41,776 bases of DNA from an uncultured Chloroflexota bacterium (GCA_937927665.1 CALBRY010000132.1:1-41776), one strand, 5' to 3'. Positions 16,086 through 25,216 are shown, counted from the stretch's first letter. Notes: generated by a model from the sequence alone, not told the origin. Translations and numbers: made by a program.

Positions 16086-16700
16086 TTAAACCTTCCGATA
16101 AAGTGCGATTTTGTATCCAAAACGTCCAAAAGGTGCCGGTTCTTCCCGGAGAAGCTGAAGTGGTACAGCACTAACAATGGGCTCGAGCCTTCGGTTGATG
16201 TCTGAAAAAGCGACGTTTGCTATTATGTTTGCTACTCGCCGCCCGAAAGACGGTTGTTCATCGCCTGACAAGAACTTGTCGAATACCACGATTTGCCCGT
16301 CCTTTTTGAGAACCCGTACAGCTTCTTGAATGCAGGCAATCGGATCGGGAATAACCGCAAGGATGAGATGCAATACCACCGCATCGAAACTTTCGGTAGA
16401 GAATTCTAGGGATTGACCATCCATCACTTCTGCTTGAACTGAGCGCTGCAATACCTCACTTTTCTGGCGAAGCTGATCAACCATTGCGGGCGTAATATCG
16501 ACACCTGTGATACTTACCCCATCTGGAATAAATTGCAGATCTTCCCCTGTGCCTGCTCCAACCAACAGAACTCGTTGACCCGGTCGGAGTGCAAGCATTT
16601 CGATAGATCGCTTACGAGAGGTAGCGAATGATCGTACGATTCGATCATAGATAGGGGCATAAAGTGTATAGCGCCAGCGATTCCAAAGATTGGTATTCAC
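16086..16700 (-). CDS. Class I SAM-dependent methyltransferase (copy 1)
   Basis: A 204-residue Rossmann methyltransferase. Motif I is VLLVGAGTGED (VGAGTG at 47-52); an acidic residue ends strand 2 in ITGVDITPAMV; then MDGQSLEFS, FDAVVLHLILAVIPDP and AVRVLKKDGQIVVFDKF. It resembles the phosphatidylethanolamine/ubiquinone-type methyltransferase groups and ends in a hydrophobic, basic tail (FGYKIALYRKV). A close paralogue is encoded at 33306-33929, sharing the opening NTNxWNRxRYTLY and the whole architecture. Both copies sit beside metal-related genes, which suggests a shared function such as lipid or small-molecule methylation under metal stress. The substrate cannot be told from sequence. Confidence 0.85.
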   Translation of the reverse strand: MNTNLWNRWRYTLYAPIYDRIVRSFATSRKRSIEMLALRPGQRVLLVGAGTGEDLQFIPDGVSITGVDITPAMVDQLRQKSEVLQRSVQAEVMDGQSLEFSTESFDAVVLHLILAVIPDPIACIQEAVRVLKKDGQIVVFDKFLSGDEQPSFGRRVANIIANVAFSDINRRLEPIVSAVPLQLLREEPAPFGRFGYKIALYRKV

Positions 16701-16833
16701 TATGATTACGTCTCCGACGATTTACAAAACGCTCCAGAGAAAGGCTTAGCGCCATCAACTCGAATTTGCAGTCGTCCCGTTTTACCTTTTACAGGCTGAC
16801 GGCAAATAAGCTGTTTCGATCCCAATCCCATAG

Positions 16834-18246
16834 CTATCCTAACGCTGCGAGTGCCTCTTGTGCGGTGTCGTAGAATTGATTGCCTGCTACTGCTCGCCTA
16901 AAAGCCTCTGCTGCTTCTGTATTTCTTCCAAGGGCTAAATAAGCTTGCCCCTGCCAGTAATGCGTTTCCTCAACGTACTCACCACCGTTGTTGAGATTGG
17001 CGGTGACAAGCGCCAGAACATCATCGTAGCGCCCTACATTGAAATAGGCTTCATAAGGACCGAATTGATACCACAACATTCGAAAAGGCAGATTGAGTTG
17101 GCGTGCACGATCATAGGCTACCGCGGCATCTTCATATCTTCCAAGCGCAACCAGCGCAGTCCCCATATTGAACCAGGCAAACCCATTTCGCGGATCGCTT
17201 CGCGCTTCTTGTTGGGCTGTCTCTAGTGCAAGTTCTGCCGCACGGTTAGTATCGCTACGTTCTCCCAATATTTCTGCTACTTCAGACTCTCTAGCAGATT
17301 CATAGAGCACGATGAAGTTCCGGTTGAAGTGCTGCCATACCTCAGTCATCTCATCGTATGGCATGGTGATACCATCTGCGTTTTCGCCGGTGCCAAGGTA
17401 GCTATCGTAAGCAAAGAAAACCTGCCGTAAATCGCTATACCCGACAATCGCCCGGTAATGACCGAGCCAATCTTCACCTTCGGGAGCATAACCGATAGAT
17501 ACGATGACGGGGAAGCCGTTAGCGAGGAACGCCTTGAGCAGTTCAAGCGTTCCTCCCATTCGCGTAATCGCTCGAACACCGGTTTGCTCATTCACGAACC
17601 GCACCATTTCACGCGGCGTCACATTTTTGTCTTCCCCATCAGGACGAAGGAAAGAGGCAGCATACTCTTGATCTTCGCCCCACGCGTAATAACTTAAACT
17701 CATCGTGATGGTTGCAGGACCACAGTTGTTCCATGTTTGTATGACCGGCTGAAAGCCATAGAGGTGCGCATCGGGTGGTAATGTGACTGCGCTTGCCGCC
17801 GACGGAGTTGGCACGATAGGGATTGAAGTCGGAACAACCGGGGTCATTGAAGGCAGTGCTGTAGCAGACGGAGCAAAGGTGGCTGTATGGGCAGATGTCG
17901 CTGTCGATGTAGGTGGAATAGTCTCTGTGGGCAGTAACGGAGTCGAAACGATGGTGAGATCGAGCAAATCTTCCGGTGCAACCACAAGATTGGGATTGGG
18001 AGCTGATGTTGGGAGATAGGCGTCTGCGGACCGATTGGGAAGAAAGTTCTCCATAAATGGCACCAGGGCGATCACCCGCTGTTGTTGGCTGGGGAGAAGC
18101 ACCTCACGAAATGCAATAAATCCCCCTACAATGCCAATCACCAAAGCGAGTACGCCACCTAAAATCAAGCCCATCAACCAACGTGGAGGCGGCTCTAATG
18201 ATGTTGGCTGTTCCGAATAGACGTCCACGTCGTTTTTGTTCACCAC
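16834..18246 (-). CDS. Membrane-anchored C39-like peptidase with TPR repeats
   Basis: A 470-residue protein: TM anchor about residues 23-46, a Thr/Pro/Ser-rich linker to about 155, a papain-like C39 domain with Cys175 in WNNCGPATI, His263 in GHYRAIVGYSD and Asp281, then TPR repeats (about 335-470). The active-site triad looks complete. Proteins with this layout are common in Chloroflexota and may cleave or bind exported proteins. A broken paralogue of its N-terminus lies upstream at 18697-19062 (shared LPSQQQRV and PFM motifs), so the locus was duplicated. It is on the same strand as the SPFH-parvulin operon upstream, but a scar separates them. The substrate is unknown. Confidence 0.85.
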   Translation of the reverse strand: MVNKNDVDVYSEQPTSLEPPPRWLMGLILGGVLALVIGIVGGFIAFREVLLPSQQQRVIALVPFMENFLPNRSADAYLPTSAPNPNLVVAPEDLLDLTIVSTPLLPTETIPPTSTATSAHTATFAPSATALPSMTPVVPTSIPIVPTPSAASAVTLPPDAHLYGFQPVIQTWNNCGPATITMSLSYYAWGEDQEYAASFLRPDGEDKNVTPREMVRFVNEQTGVRAITRMGGTLELLKAFLANGFPVIVSIGYAPEGEDWLGHYRAIVGYSDLRQVFFAYDSYLGTGENADGITMPYDEMTEVWQHFNRNFIVLYESARESEVAEILGERSDTNRAAELALETAQQEARSDPRNGFAWFNMGTALVALGRYEDAAVAYDRARQLNLPFRMLWYQFGPYEAYFNVGRYDDVLALVTANLNNGGEYVEETHYWQGQAYLALGRNTEAAEAFRRAVAGNQFYDTAQEALAALG

Positions 18247-18576
18247 CGTTTCACACCTTCCATCCTTACCAGATGCTCCTTTTCTTTGCGGTTTGTCCGC
18301 ATTGAGCGCTCAAGGAATTGCATCTGGGTCAGGAACACTCACTACTCAGGACTTTCACTACTCATAGGCAAAGTCCTCGTTCATGATCACCGGGTTTACT
18401 ACTGCCTACAGGGCTATCTGTTGTTGATGTTGTCTAGGGAAATCGTTTGTACGTTCTTTAGTTGCTCCGGGGACGGTGAATGGATCGAACAACCATACCC
18501 ACTACAACAAGCTGCTGAGCTTGACACATACCGGATTGGCTACGCTTGCCTAGCCGCAATCCATAGACGAGTCGCT
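18247..18576. other. Gene-free gap
   Basis: Open frames here on either strand lack protein-like composition and match no family I know. No promoter, repeat or RNA structure stood out. It is likely degraded sequence linked to the adjacent scar. Confidence 0.4.
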
Positions 18577-18712
18577 CTAAATCGTCTCCATGAGGGCGAC
18601 ATCAGCAGTTTCTATTCTAGCGCAACATCCGTTCCAGTTGCACCTATCGTGATGCCTACTTTAGCTTCCGCCAGTGGGGGTGCGTCGTTAACACCATCAC
18701 CCACCATCGCCC
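18577..18712 (-). pseudogene. P-type ATPase hinge fragment
   Basis: The minus strand encodes AMVGDGVNDAPPLAEAKVGITIG followed by ATGTDVALE, the hinge region of a P1B ATPase. A 5-base tandem duplication (TTCTA twice, 18610-18619) then breaks the frame; removing it restores ALETADVALMETI before a TAG at 18577. Everything else of the ATPase is missing. The fragment differs from the three full ATPases, for example PPLAEAKVG and ITIGATG, so it derives from a fourth gene. Confidence 0.8.
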
Positions 18713-19062
18713 TCAGGTGGCGTTGGACTCGGTGCTTGAGGTGGCGAAGTTGGCGTAGAAAATGGCATCTGTAGTAGGTCTTCAGCTGAGATACCACTGT
18801 TCGGGTTTGGTTCAGCTGTTGGTATACGGGCGTCCTCATCGGGTTGATTTAGAAATGTACCCATGAAAGGCAATATGTTAATTACACGCTGCTGTTGACT
18901 GGGACGCAGCACGTTTTGAAAGACGAATAGTCCGGCGATGATAGCCATAATTAAAAAGAGAACACTGCCTACAATAAAAACACCGACCTTACGACGAGAA
19001 GGTTGAGTCTTTTTTCGAGTATTATATGGTTCGATTTCCTTAAAGTCATGTGGAAGGGACAT
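18697..19062 (-). pseudogene. N-terminal fragment of a C39-TPR protein paralogue
   Basis: A 121-codon frame whose first 105 residues parallel the intact C39-TPR protein downstream: basic N-terminus, one TM, then NVLRPSQQQRVINILPFMGTFL, PTAEPNPN, ISAEDLLQMP and a Pro/Thr linker. It ends abruptly (TPPEGDGG) where a P-type ATPase fragment begins in another frame, around 18712. The peptidase and TPR parts are gone. If translated it would give a short membrane-anchored peptide with a Pro-rich tail. It starts 75 bp after the parvulin gene ends and may still be transcribed with it. Confidence 0.7.
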
Positions 19063-19137
19063 TTATGCCTTCTCCCTATCATCTCTATGCACTTAAACTG
19101 CTTATGGCATTAACCCTAACGATTCAAAACGATTTGA

Positions 19138-21303
19138 CTATGGGCTGGGTATAATATCTTGGTTGAAATACGCTTCCAACACACTGGGATAGATTGTGAA
19201 ACCCGCCTGCTCCAGCAAACTGTTCTCCAATTGTACAGACATGGCTTCGTGTTCTTGCTGATAGAGATATTCCTGAATCGATGGCTGCGCTTGCTCAAAC
19301 GTCACAATCCCTGGTTCGGTGCGCTCAATGACCTGAACGATATAAAGACTGCCACCAAATTCAAAAACTGGACTGATTTCGCCAGGCTGTAATGTTAGAA
19401 TCCGCTCGTGAAACGGATGCAGCTCCATTTCAGCAAGGAGATCATCCCCTTCTCCGATCCAACGCGGAAGCTCTCCCCCATTGGCTGCTGTTTGCGTATC
19501 TTCTGAATATTCTTGCGCTATTGTGGCAAAGTCTTCACCCGTTTGTAACGTGCTAGGAATGAGCCGATTGTAAGCTTCATTCGCCCGTTCTCGCGCTCGC
19601 TGAGCCTCATCTTCGCTCGATCCTAAATCGATACGTATATAGCGAATACGCGCTTGTGAAGGCTGAACCATCATCTCCTGATTTTCAGCGTAAAACTGCC
19701 GCATTTCTTCGTCAGTAACTTCGATTTGGTCATCTACGTTTTCTTGATGAAGCATTTGTTTAAGGACTTGTAAGCGCGTTTCATCGGTCAATGGTTGATT
19801 TTGCGAGTCTAACAGTTGATCATAGGTATCGTCCACGAGCAGAAGACGCTCGATGAGTTGATCCGCCAAATTACGCATTCCCTCGGAGCCGACAAACTGT
19901 GCCTGATCGAGTGGCGATAATTCTTGATACTCTTGATAAAACTGTCCTACGGTGTACCTACGTCCTTCGAGCGTGAATAGGGTTCTATCCGAGTTTTGCT
20001 CAAACCAAATATCTGTTTGCTGCTGCTGGACAATCGGCAGCATAAGCTCGCGTATTTCCTCAAATGTTAGTGTTCGTTCATCTTCAAATGATATCAGACG
20101 CACAATATATAACGAGTTTCCAGCACGGAAGACAGCGCTCATTTCTCCCTCAGTAAGTTCAAAAACTGGACTCTCCCACTCCTCTCCTCTTGAACCTGCT
20201 AAGACAGTTGAGGCGGCATTCAAAACGACGCTGGTAGCCTCTTGAGCAACCTGATCAAACGTCGCACCAGACCGAATGCTTAAGAGTGCATCATCCGCTT
20301 GCTGACGTGCCGCGCTTTCATCTTGTCCAATCGGGAACGCCAGTTCATCCACAATGACCTGTGTCGGAAGCGTAAATTGGGTTGCGTTCTCGGTGTAATA
20401 GCGGCGCAAATCATCTTCAGTCGGGGTAGGCACATCTAGAAGTTCGAAGTTGCGAGTAATCGAGGCATTGTCTCGAAGTCGCTGAATGTATTCTTCGATA
20501 TAATCCGGCTCACGTTCGGCAACCAACATTTGTCGAATTGTTTCACGAACGGCATCAAGCGTTTGATCGCCAAACTGCTCACGGTTAGCATAATAGTAGT
20601 CTTGGATTTCACTCTCGGATACTATGGCAGCATTCTCGTGTACTTGCGAGTCAAAAGACTCTAGATTGATTTCCTCAGTGATATGTTCCATGGTATGAGC
20701 AAATGTCTCGTCAGTGTCAGGCTGACGTTCGATTGCCCATTGCCGGGCAAGTTCGTCTGTCACTATGTCTTGAACTACCTGTTGGAGTATATACGGTGAA
20801 TTCATGACCTGTTGAAATTCGTCTGGCACAAGCAGTGCCAGATGTTCTTCGAGGTCTGCAATGGTAATTTGTCCGCCGTTGAATGTAGCGATAACGTCGG
20901 GGGCAGGCGGTTGGGGTGCTAAAATTGAACCGTTGCTACGCGAAATCCATACGAACGCCGCGACACTTACGATGGCGATCACGAGTACAGCATTCTGCCA
21001 GACGAGCCGCCGAGTCGGCAAAGTTGCAACGTCCGTAGCGAGAATTTGAGGTACGCTCACTACATCAGTAGGATGCGTTTCTGGCAGTATGTCAGCGACA
21101 GGTTCCGCTTGCTCAAGCGAAACAGTTTCGGTGATGGGTAAGGTAGGTTCGACAGGTTGTTCAGCTACCTCTACTTCAATTGGTTCTACCTTTTCACCCG
21201 ATTCGACTTCTGGTTCACCGCTTGGGGCAGCCGTTTCCGACCTGACATCGCCTCGAATCGAATTGAGTATGTCTTCCCAGATCTGTTTCCAACCCTGACT
21301 CAT
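19138..21303 (-). CDS. Membrane-anchored tandem parvulin (SurA/PpiC-like) chaperone
   Basis: A 721-residue protein. Residues 1-100 are acidic and cytoplasmic, TM 101-120, then a SurA-N-like helical domain (FNGGQITIADLEEHL...). Two parvulin-type domains follow: about 305-415 (VDELAFPIG, FDQVAQEAT, GEMSAVFRAGNSLYIVRL) and about 565-685 (RIRYIRIDLG, FATIAQEYSEDTQTAANGGELPRWIGEG, PGEISPVFEFGGSLYIVQV). A second SurA-N-like region lies between them. The second domain keeps the conserved GGxL core; the first is degenerate and may only bind clients. It would fold or shield exported proteins. It starts 29 bp after HflK ends, in an operon with HflC and the CDF-HflK fusion. Confidence 0.85.
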   Translation of the reverse strand: MSQGWKQIWEDILNSIRGDVRSETAAPSGEPEVESGEKVEPIEVEVAEQPVEPTLPITETVSLEQAEPVADILPETHPTDVVSVPQILATDVATLPTRRLVWQNAVLVIAIVSVAAFVWISRSNGSILAPQPPAPDVIATFNGGQITIADLEEHLALLVPDEFQQVMNSPYILQQVVQDIVTDELARQWAIERQPDTDETFAHTMEHITEEINLESFDSQVHENAAIVSESEIQDYYYANREQFGDQTLDAVRETIRQMLVAEREPDYIEEYIQRLRDNASITRNFELLDVPTPTEDDLRRYYTENATQFTLPTQVIVDELAFPIGQDESAARQQADDALLSIRSGATFDQVAQEATSVVLNAASTVLAGSRGEEWESPVFELTEGEMSAVFRAGNSLYIVRLISFEDERTLTFEEIRELMLPIVQQQQTDIWFEQNSDRTLFTLEGRRYTVGQFYQEYQELSPLDQAQFVGSEGMRNLADQLIERLLLVDDTYDQLLDSQNQPLTDETRLQVLKQMLHQENVDDQIEVTDEEMRQFYAENQEMMVQPSQARIRYIRIDLGSSEDEAQRARERANEAYNRLIPSTLQTGEDFATIAQEYSEDTQTAANGGELPRWIGEGDDLLAEMELHPFHERILTLQPGEISPVFEFGGSLYIVQVIERTEPGIVTFEQAQPSIQEYLYQQEHEAMSVQLENSLLEQAGFTIYPSVLEAYFNQDIIPSP

Positions 21304-21332
21304 ACTTTATAAACCTTGCTGATGGGAATCGT

Positions 21333-22439
21333 TCACGGAGTGGAAGTTTCGGAGGGTGACATGCTGCCGAGCAAGCGCAGATTCACTGTTTCACCATTTT
21401 GCGTATTGACTACGTAAATTTGCACACGCGGCAGGATCAACTCCAATGTCTCCAAAAACAGACGATAACGGGTGATATCTTCCCCGTAAATTGTTGAATT
21501 CGTCTGGTATTCCGCCAAGATCGCCTCGAATGCCTGTGCCTCGCCGTTTGCTTGTCCGACGATATCTGACCGATAGGCTGATGCATCGGCAAGTATCTGT
21601 TGAGCTTGTCCTCGTGTTTGAGGAAGTAGGCTGTTGGCATAGCCGTTGGCATCGTTGATTGCGCGTTCTCTGTCTACACGTGCGCTACTCACATCGATAA
21701 AAGCATTTGCTACTTCGTCGGGAGGAAAAGCCTTCTGTAAATTAATGCCAACAATGACCAGTCCGCTGTTATAAGCGTCCAGACGCTGCTGAGTTTCGGC
21801 GCGAATGGAATTTTGAAGGGTTTGGCGCTCCGTCGTTAAAATCGAATCGACTGGCAGTTGCCCCATTACACTTGTCACCGCTTGACGCACTGAATCGCGC
21901 ACAAGGCGATAAGGAGCGTATTGTACATTGATGAGGTAAGCGGCAGGATCACCCACCTGATATTGGACGATGATCTCGACATCAATGACGTTGGTATCAC
22001 CGGACAAAACCTGTAATTTTGAAGGCGGTTCGGGATGGTCATGATCCTCTTCAGGCGCTACCACGCCGACCACCTCGCGGCGAACCTCGCTGACGTTCAC
22101 GATGTCAACACGATCAATAGGCGAAGGGAGTCGGTAATGCAGCCCCGGCGCGACGTTGGGTTCGACGACCGCACCAAAACGTCGCACAACCGCCGCTTCA
22201 CCCGGTGCGACAACGTATATGCCTGTTAGCAAGTATCCGAGAATGGCTAAAATCACTAATCCTAATAGGATACGACCGGGCTTAAGATTGCCAAATGCAG
22301 ACCGCAAATCTGTAAGGGGAGATTCTCCATCCCCTACTACAAAGCGAGCAAAACGTCGTAACGCTTTAATGATACTATCTCGTACATTGCCCCAATTGAT
22401 AGATGGTCGCTCGGGCGGTATTGGCGGAGTCTCGTTCAT
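21333..22439 (-). CDS. hflK: HflK-like SPFH-domain membrane protein
   Basis: A 368-residue SPFH protein: cytoplasmic N-terminus, TM about residues 58-80, then the band-7 domain opened by VVAPGEAAVVRRFGAVVEPNVAPGLHYRLPSPIDRVDIV, an HflK hallmark, and an Ala/Gln/Glu-rich helical stretch (ANAFIDVSSARVDRERAINDANGYAN). HflK and HflC form a large cage that surrounds FtsH and controls access of membrane clients. An HDH-containing insert (EEDHDHPEPP) lies after the first band-7 strands and could bind metal. ATG at 22439 is used; a TTG at 22448 would overlap the hflC stop. FtsH is not encoded in the window. Confidence 0.9.
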   Translation of the reverse strand: MNETPPIPPERPSINWGNVRDSIIKALRRFARFVVGDGESPLTDLRSAFGNLKPGRILLGLVILAILGYLLTGIYVVAPGEAAVVRRFGAVVEPNVAPGLHYRLPSPIDRVDIVNVSEVRREVVGVVAPEEDHDHPEPPSKLQVLSGDTNVIDVEIIVQYQVGDPAAYLINVQYAPYRLVRDSVRQAVTSVMGQLPVDSILTTERQTLQNSIRAETQQRLDAYNSGLVIVGINLQKAFPPDEVANAFIDVSSARVDRERAINDANGYANSLLPQTRGQAQQILADASAYRSDIVGQANGEAQAFEAILAEYQTNSTIYGEDITRYRLFLETLELILPRVQIYVVNTQNGETVNLRLLGSMSPSETSTP

Positions 22440-22444
22440 CGAAT

Positions 22445-23425
22445 TCAACTTCCCTCAGATGTGGGCATTGGCGTTGGCTCAAGCGTAACTACCCCTGTTG
22501 GTGGAGCATCAGCCGGGTCGTCTTCGTCGAGTGGACTCACCGAAAAGCTAGTTCCCGCTGTATTGAGATAATTCAGCAACGGCGAGTCGGACGGCAGGAT
22601 TAAAGTTGTGTTCTGGTCAATGAACGCCCCATATGCCTGTAACGTGCGCGAGAACTGATAAAACTCTGGGTCTAATCCAAAAGCGGCAGCATAGATGGCA
22701 ATGGCAGCCGCATCTGCTTGACCGCGGATCTCCGCAGCCTCCTGATTAGCATCGGCGCGTATTTGAGCAGAGGCGGCATCAGCGTCAGCACGAATGAGTG
22801 CTGCTTGTTCTGTGCCTTCAGATCGAAGCTGCCTCGCTATTGCCTCGCGCTCTGACCTCATGCGTTGAAACACGCTTGTCAGATTCGCTTGTGGAAAGGT
22901 TAATTCTCGAAGTCGCACGTCCGTTACTGTGAAACCGAAATCAACTGTGCGTGCGGCAGATTCCACACTGATTACTGAGAGTGTTTCGGATAATCTCACC
23001 TGCGTTGTATCCGTCGATACGAGCTGCCGCAGCTCAACCTGACCGAATGCGCTGCCGATCTCTGAATTGATGATGTCTGCCAACCGGATTTGAGCGTTCG
23101 CTGTAGTGCGTACCGTTCGTAAAAATAGCAGTGCATCTGTGACCTGCCAAGTTGCGTAAGCCTCAAGCACGATATTATTTCGGTCACTGGTCAGGAACTC
23201 GGTTCGCGGCAGGTTGTATACTTGAAGCTGAGTATTGATACGAACTACAGTCTGAAAAGGATCAGGGAGCTTAGTATACAAACCCGGGTCAGTGATCGTG
23301 CGTACTGGCTCACCAAATTGGGTTACAACAGCCGCCTCAGTCGCATCAACTTGGAAGAAAACCAGATTGAGCGCCAAAAAACTGAGGGCAATCACAACAA
23401 TGACAACATTTCGCAGAATTTTCAT
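22445..23425 (-). CDS. hflC: HflC-like SPFH-domain membrane protein
   Basis: A 326-residue SPFH protein: N-terminal TM about residues 5-24, then VDATEAAVVTQFGEPVRTITDPGLYTKLPDPFQTVVRINTQ, typical of HflC (FGxPxxxxxxPGLxxKxP). The long helix carries AREAIARQLRSEGTEQAALIRADADAASAQIRADANQEAAEIRGQADAAA, the coiled coil that builds the HflKC wall. It lies between the CDF-HflK fusion (15 bp upstream) and HflK (about 5 bp to its ATG), so the complex may contain three SPFH subunits. The tail is Pro/Thr-rich. Family is certain; partnership is inferred from gene order. Confidence 0.92.
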   Translation of the reverse strand: MKILRNVVIVVIALSFLALNLVFFQVDATEAAVVTQFGEPVRTITDPGLYTKLPDPFQTVVRINTQLQVYNLPRTEFLTSDRNNIVLEAYATWQVTDALLFLRTVRTTANAQIRLADIINSEIGSAFGQVELRQLVSTDTTQVRLSETLSVISVESAARTVDFGFTVTDVRLRELTFPQANLTSVFQRMRSEREAIARQLRSEGTEQAALIRADADAASAQIRADANQEAAEIRGQADAAAIAIYAAAFGLDPEFYQFSRTLQAYGAFIDQNTTLILPSDSPLLNYLNTAGTSFSVSPLDEDDPADAPPTGVVTLEPTPMPTSEGS

Positions 23426-23440
23426 ATGGAAACTCCATCC

Positions 23441-24988
23441 TTACGGGAGTGGCAGCGACTGGATGCTGCTGTCGCCTTGAAACCACAAATCAGTTGTTTC
23501 GAGCCGAATACTTGGGTCGAGGATAAATTTGCGAACACCCGGCAGAATGCTTTCCATCGCAACAAGATACATACGTAGACGGGTGATTTCAGGAGACTCC
23601 GCATAAGCAACCTGCTGACTGGTAAACAATGCCGCTTCGCCAATTGCCTGACCGCTGTTTTCAGAACTGTAGGCATTTGCGTCTTGGACGGTTGTCGCAG
23701 CATCGCCGCGTGCAATGGGAATTGTCTCATTGGCATAAGCCTGTGCCTCATTGATAAATGTAATTTGATCCTCACGCGCACTAGCAACAGCACGAAACGC
23801 ATCCGCAACTTCAGACGGCGGATTGCTTTCGAGAAGTTGTATGCCGACAATTTCCAGTCCAGCGTTATACGTATTCAACGTGGACTGCGTAAGCGTAGTT
23901 ACCCTTTCTTCAATTTCTGCCTTATCGACCGTCAGCAGCGAGTCTACGCCTTCTTGAGCAACCACTTGGCGCATTGCGGACTCGCCTGCCTGGGTGACCA
24001 ACCGGGCTGGATCATCGACGTTCAACAGAAAAGCCGCCGCATCGGTCACGACATAATGAAGGCTGAAGCGTACCGAGATCAGATTTTGATCGCCCGTAAG
24101 CATCAGGCTCGCCGGTGGTTCAGCGCGTCGGATGGACGCTGCATTCACAATGTCAACACGATCAATGGGCGAAGGCAACCGGTAGTTCAGCCCCGGTCCA
24201 ACATCAGGCACAATTACCTGCCCAAATCGACGGACAACGCCAATCTCTCCAGGCTGTACAACATATAAGCCGGACAACAAGTACACAACTAGCAGAAGTA
24301 TGCCCGCAACTGGAAGGAATAAGCGCGGTAACCTACTGTGTGTATGTTGATGACCAGCCTCATCCTCAATGTCTAATACTTCACGTTTGCGAAGCGCATT
24401 GATTGCAGAAACGGCAATTTCGTAACCCGAAAATACAATGAATACGACAACAACCGCCGCTGCTGCTCTGTCAAGATTGGGTAACCCTAGCGCGGATCCT
24501 GCCAGACCGATCACGACGACAATCGCCGCATAAATGTCCATTTGCGAGTGTGCGCCGCTGGCGAGCAGCGCAGGCGAATTGGTCTGCTTACCTACATAAA
24601 GCTTGTAACGTGCAATGAAGTAAGCTGCGGCTACCGTGATCAGAGAAGCAATGGTAATCACGCCTAGGTTTCGGAGTTCGGGCGTTTCGCCGCCCAATAC
24701 TTCAATGATGATGTCGTAGGCTACGTAGAAAATCGCTGCTGCAACGAGCAGCGCGATCCAATTCTCAATCTGGCTAAACCGCTGTTTGACCGCTGGACGT
24801 GATGCATCCCAACGACCGATGAACAGTCCAAGCAAAACAAACACGCCAATCGCAGCATCGGTAACAGAATGAACAGCACTTGCTTGAAGCGCTTCACTTC
24901 CAGACGCCCCTGCTAACCAGAATTTGAAGAGAATGAGCAGGAGATTGACGATAATCGTCACAAATATGGTGCGTTCTTTTCGGTTCAT
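23441..24988 (-). CDS. Cation diffusion facilitator (CDF) membrane domain fused to HflK-like SPFH domain
   Basis: A 515-residue two-part protein in one uninterrupted frame. Residues 1-200 form six predicted TM helices of the CDF Zn/Fe/Mn exporter family, with both metal-site motifs: His40-Ser-Val-Thr-Asp44 in TM2 and His147-Ser-Gln-Met-Asp151 in TM5. A His-bearing linker (EAGHQHTHSR, 210-219) leads to a seventh TM (about 222-243) and an HflK-type band-7 domain starting LYVVQPGEIGVVRRFGQVIV, PGLNYRLPSPIDRVDIV. The usual CDF cytoplasmic domain is replaced by the SPFH part. It is the first gene of an operon with HflC, HflK and a parvulin. This suggests metal flux or sensing coupled to membrane proteolysis; that role is inference. 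Confidence 0.9.
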   Translation of the reverse strand: MNRKERTIFVTIIVNLLLILFKFWLAGASGSEALQASAVHSVTDAAIGVFVLLGLFIGRWDASRPAVKQRFSQIENWIALLVAAAIFYVAYDIIIEVLGGETPELRNLGVITIASLITVAAAYFIARYKLYVGKQTNSPALLASGAHSQMDIYAAIVVVIGLAGSALGLPNLDRAAAAVVVVFIVFSGYEIAVSAINALRKREVLDIEDEAGHQHTHSRLPRLFLPVAGILLLVVYLLSGLYVVQPGEIGVVRRFGQVIVPDVGPGLNYRLPSPIDRVDIVNAASIRRAEPPASLMLTGDQNLISVRFSLHYVVTDAAAFLLNVDDPARLVTQAGESAMRQVVAQEGVDSLLTVDKAEIEERVTTLTQSTLNTYNAGLEIVGIQLLESNPPSEVADAFRAVASAREDQITFINEAQAYANETIPIARGDAATTVQDANAYSSENSGQAIGEAALFTSQQVAYAESPEITRLRMYLVAMESILPGVRKFILDPSIRLETTDLWFQGDSSIQSLPLP

Positions 24989-25093
24989 CGCTTACCGTTC
25001 GAGACAATTGCACAGATCAGCAAATTAAAGTGCTTTTGATGCGCTCATTTTTTAGTCATCGTAACTTCGTGAAATTTAGCTCGATAGGGTTAG

Positions 25094-25132
25094 AAAGTTC
25101 TCGCCAAGTTCTGTCAAATTGATGAGAACTTT
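25094..25132. promoter_or_regulatory. AAGTTCT repeat cluster in divergent intergenic region
   Basis: AAAGTTCTC (25094-25102) and GAGAACTTT (25124-25132) are a perfect 9-bp inverted repeat. A third AAGTTCT starts at 25106, 11 bp after the first, the periodicity of OmpR-family direct repeats. The site lies between the divergent CDF-HflK operon and the DsbA-like gene, so one regulator could control both. TATAGT at 25188-25193 may be a -10 for the rightward gene. Confidence 0.4.
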
Positions 25133-25216
25133 GTTTTCAGGTCGTTGGAGACATAAAGGTTCTTGGGGTGTGATGTAATATGGAAGATATAGTAAAACGA
25201 ACTCGAAGGAATGCTT

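Noticed and set aside
15900..16205. 101-codon plus-strand open frame
   Set aside because: It overlaps the methyltransferase end antisense; composition and start do not support a gene.
18286..18774. 162-codon plus-strand open frame
   Set aside because: It runs antisense over the ATPase hinge fragment and has no domain-like sequence or ribosome site.
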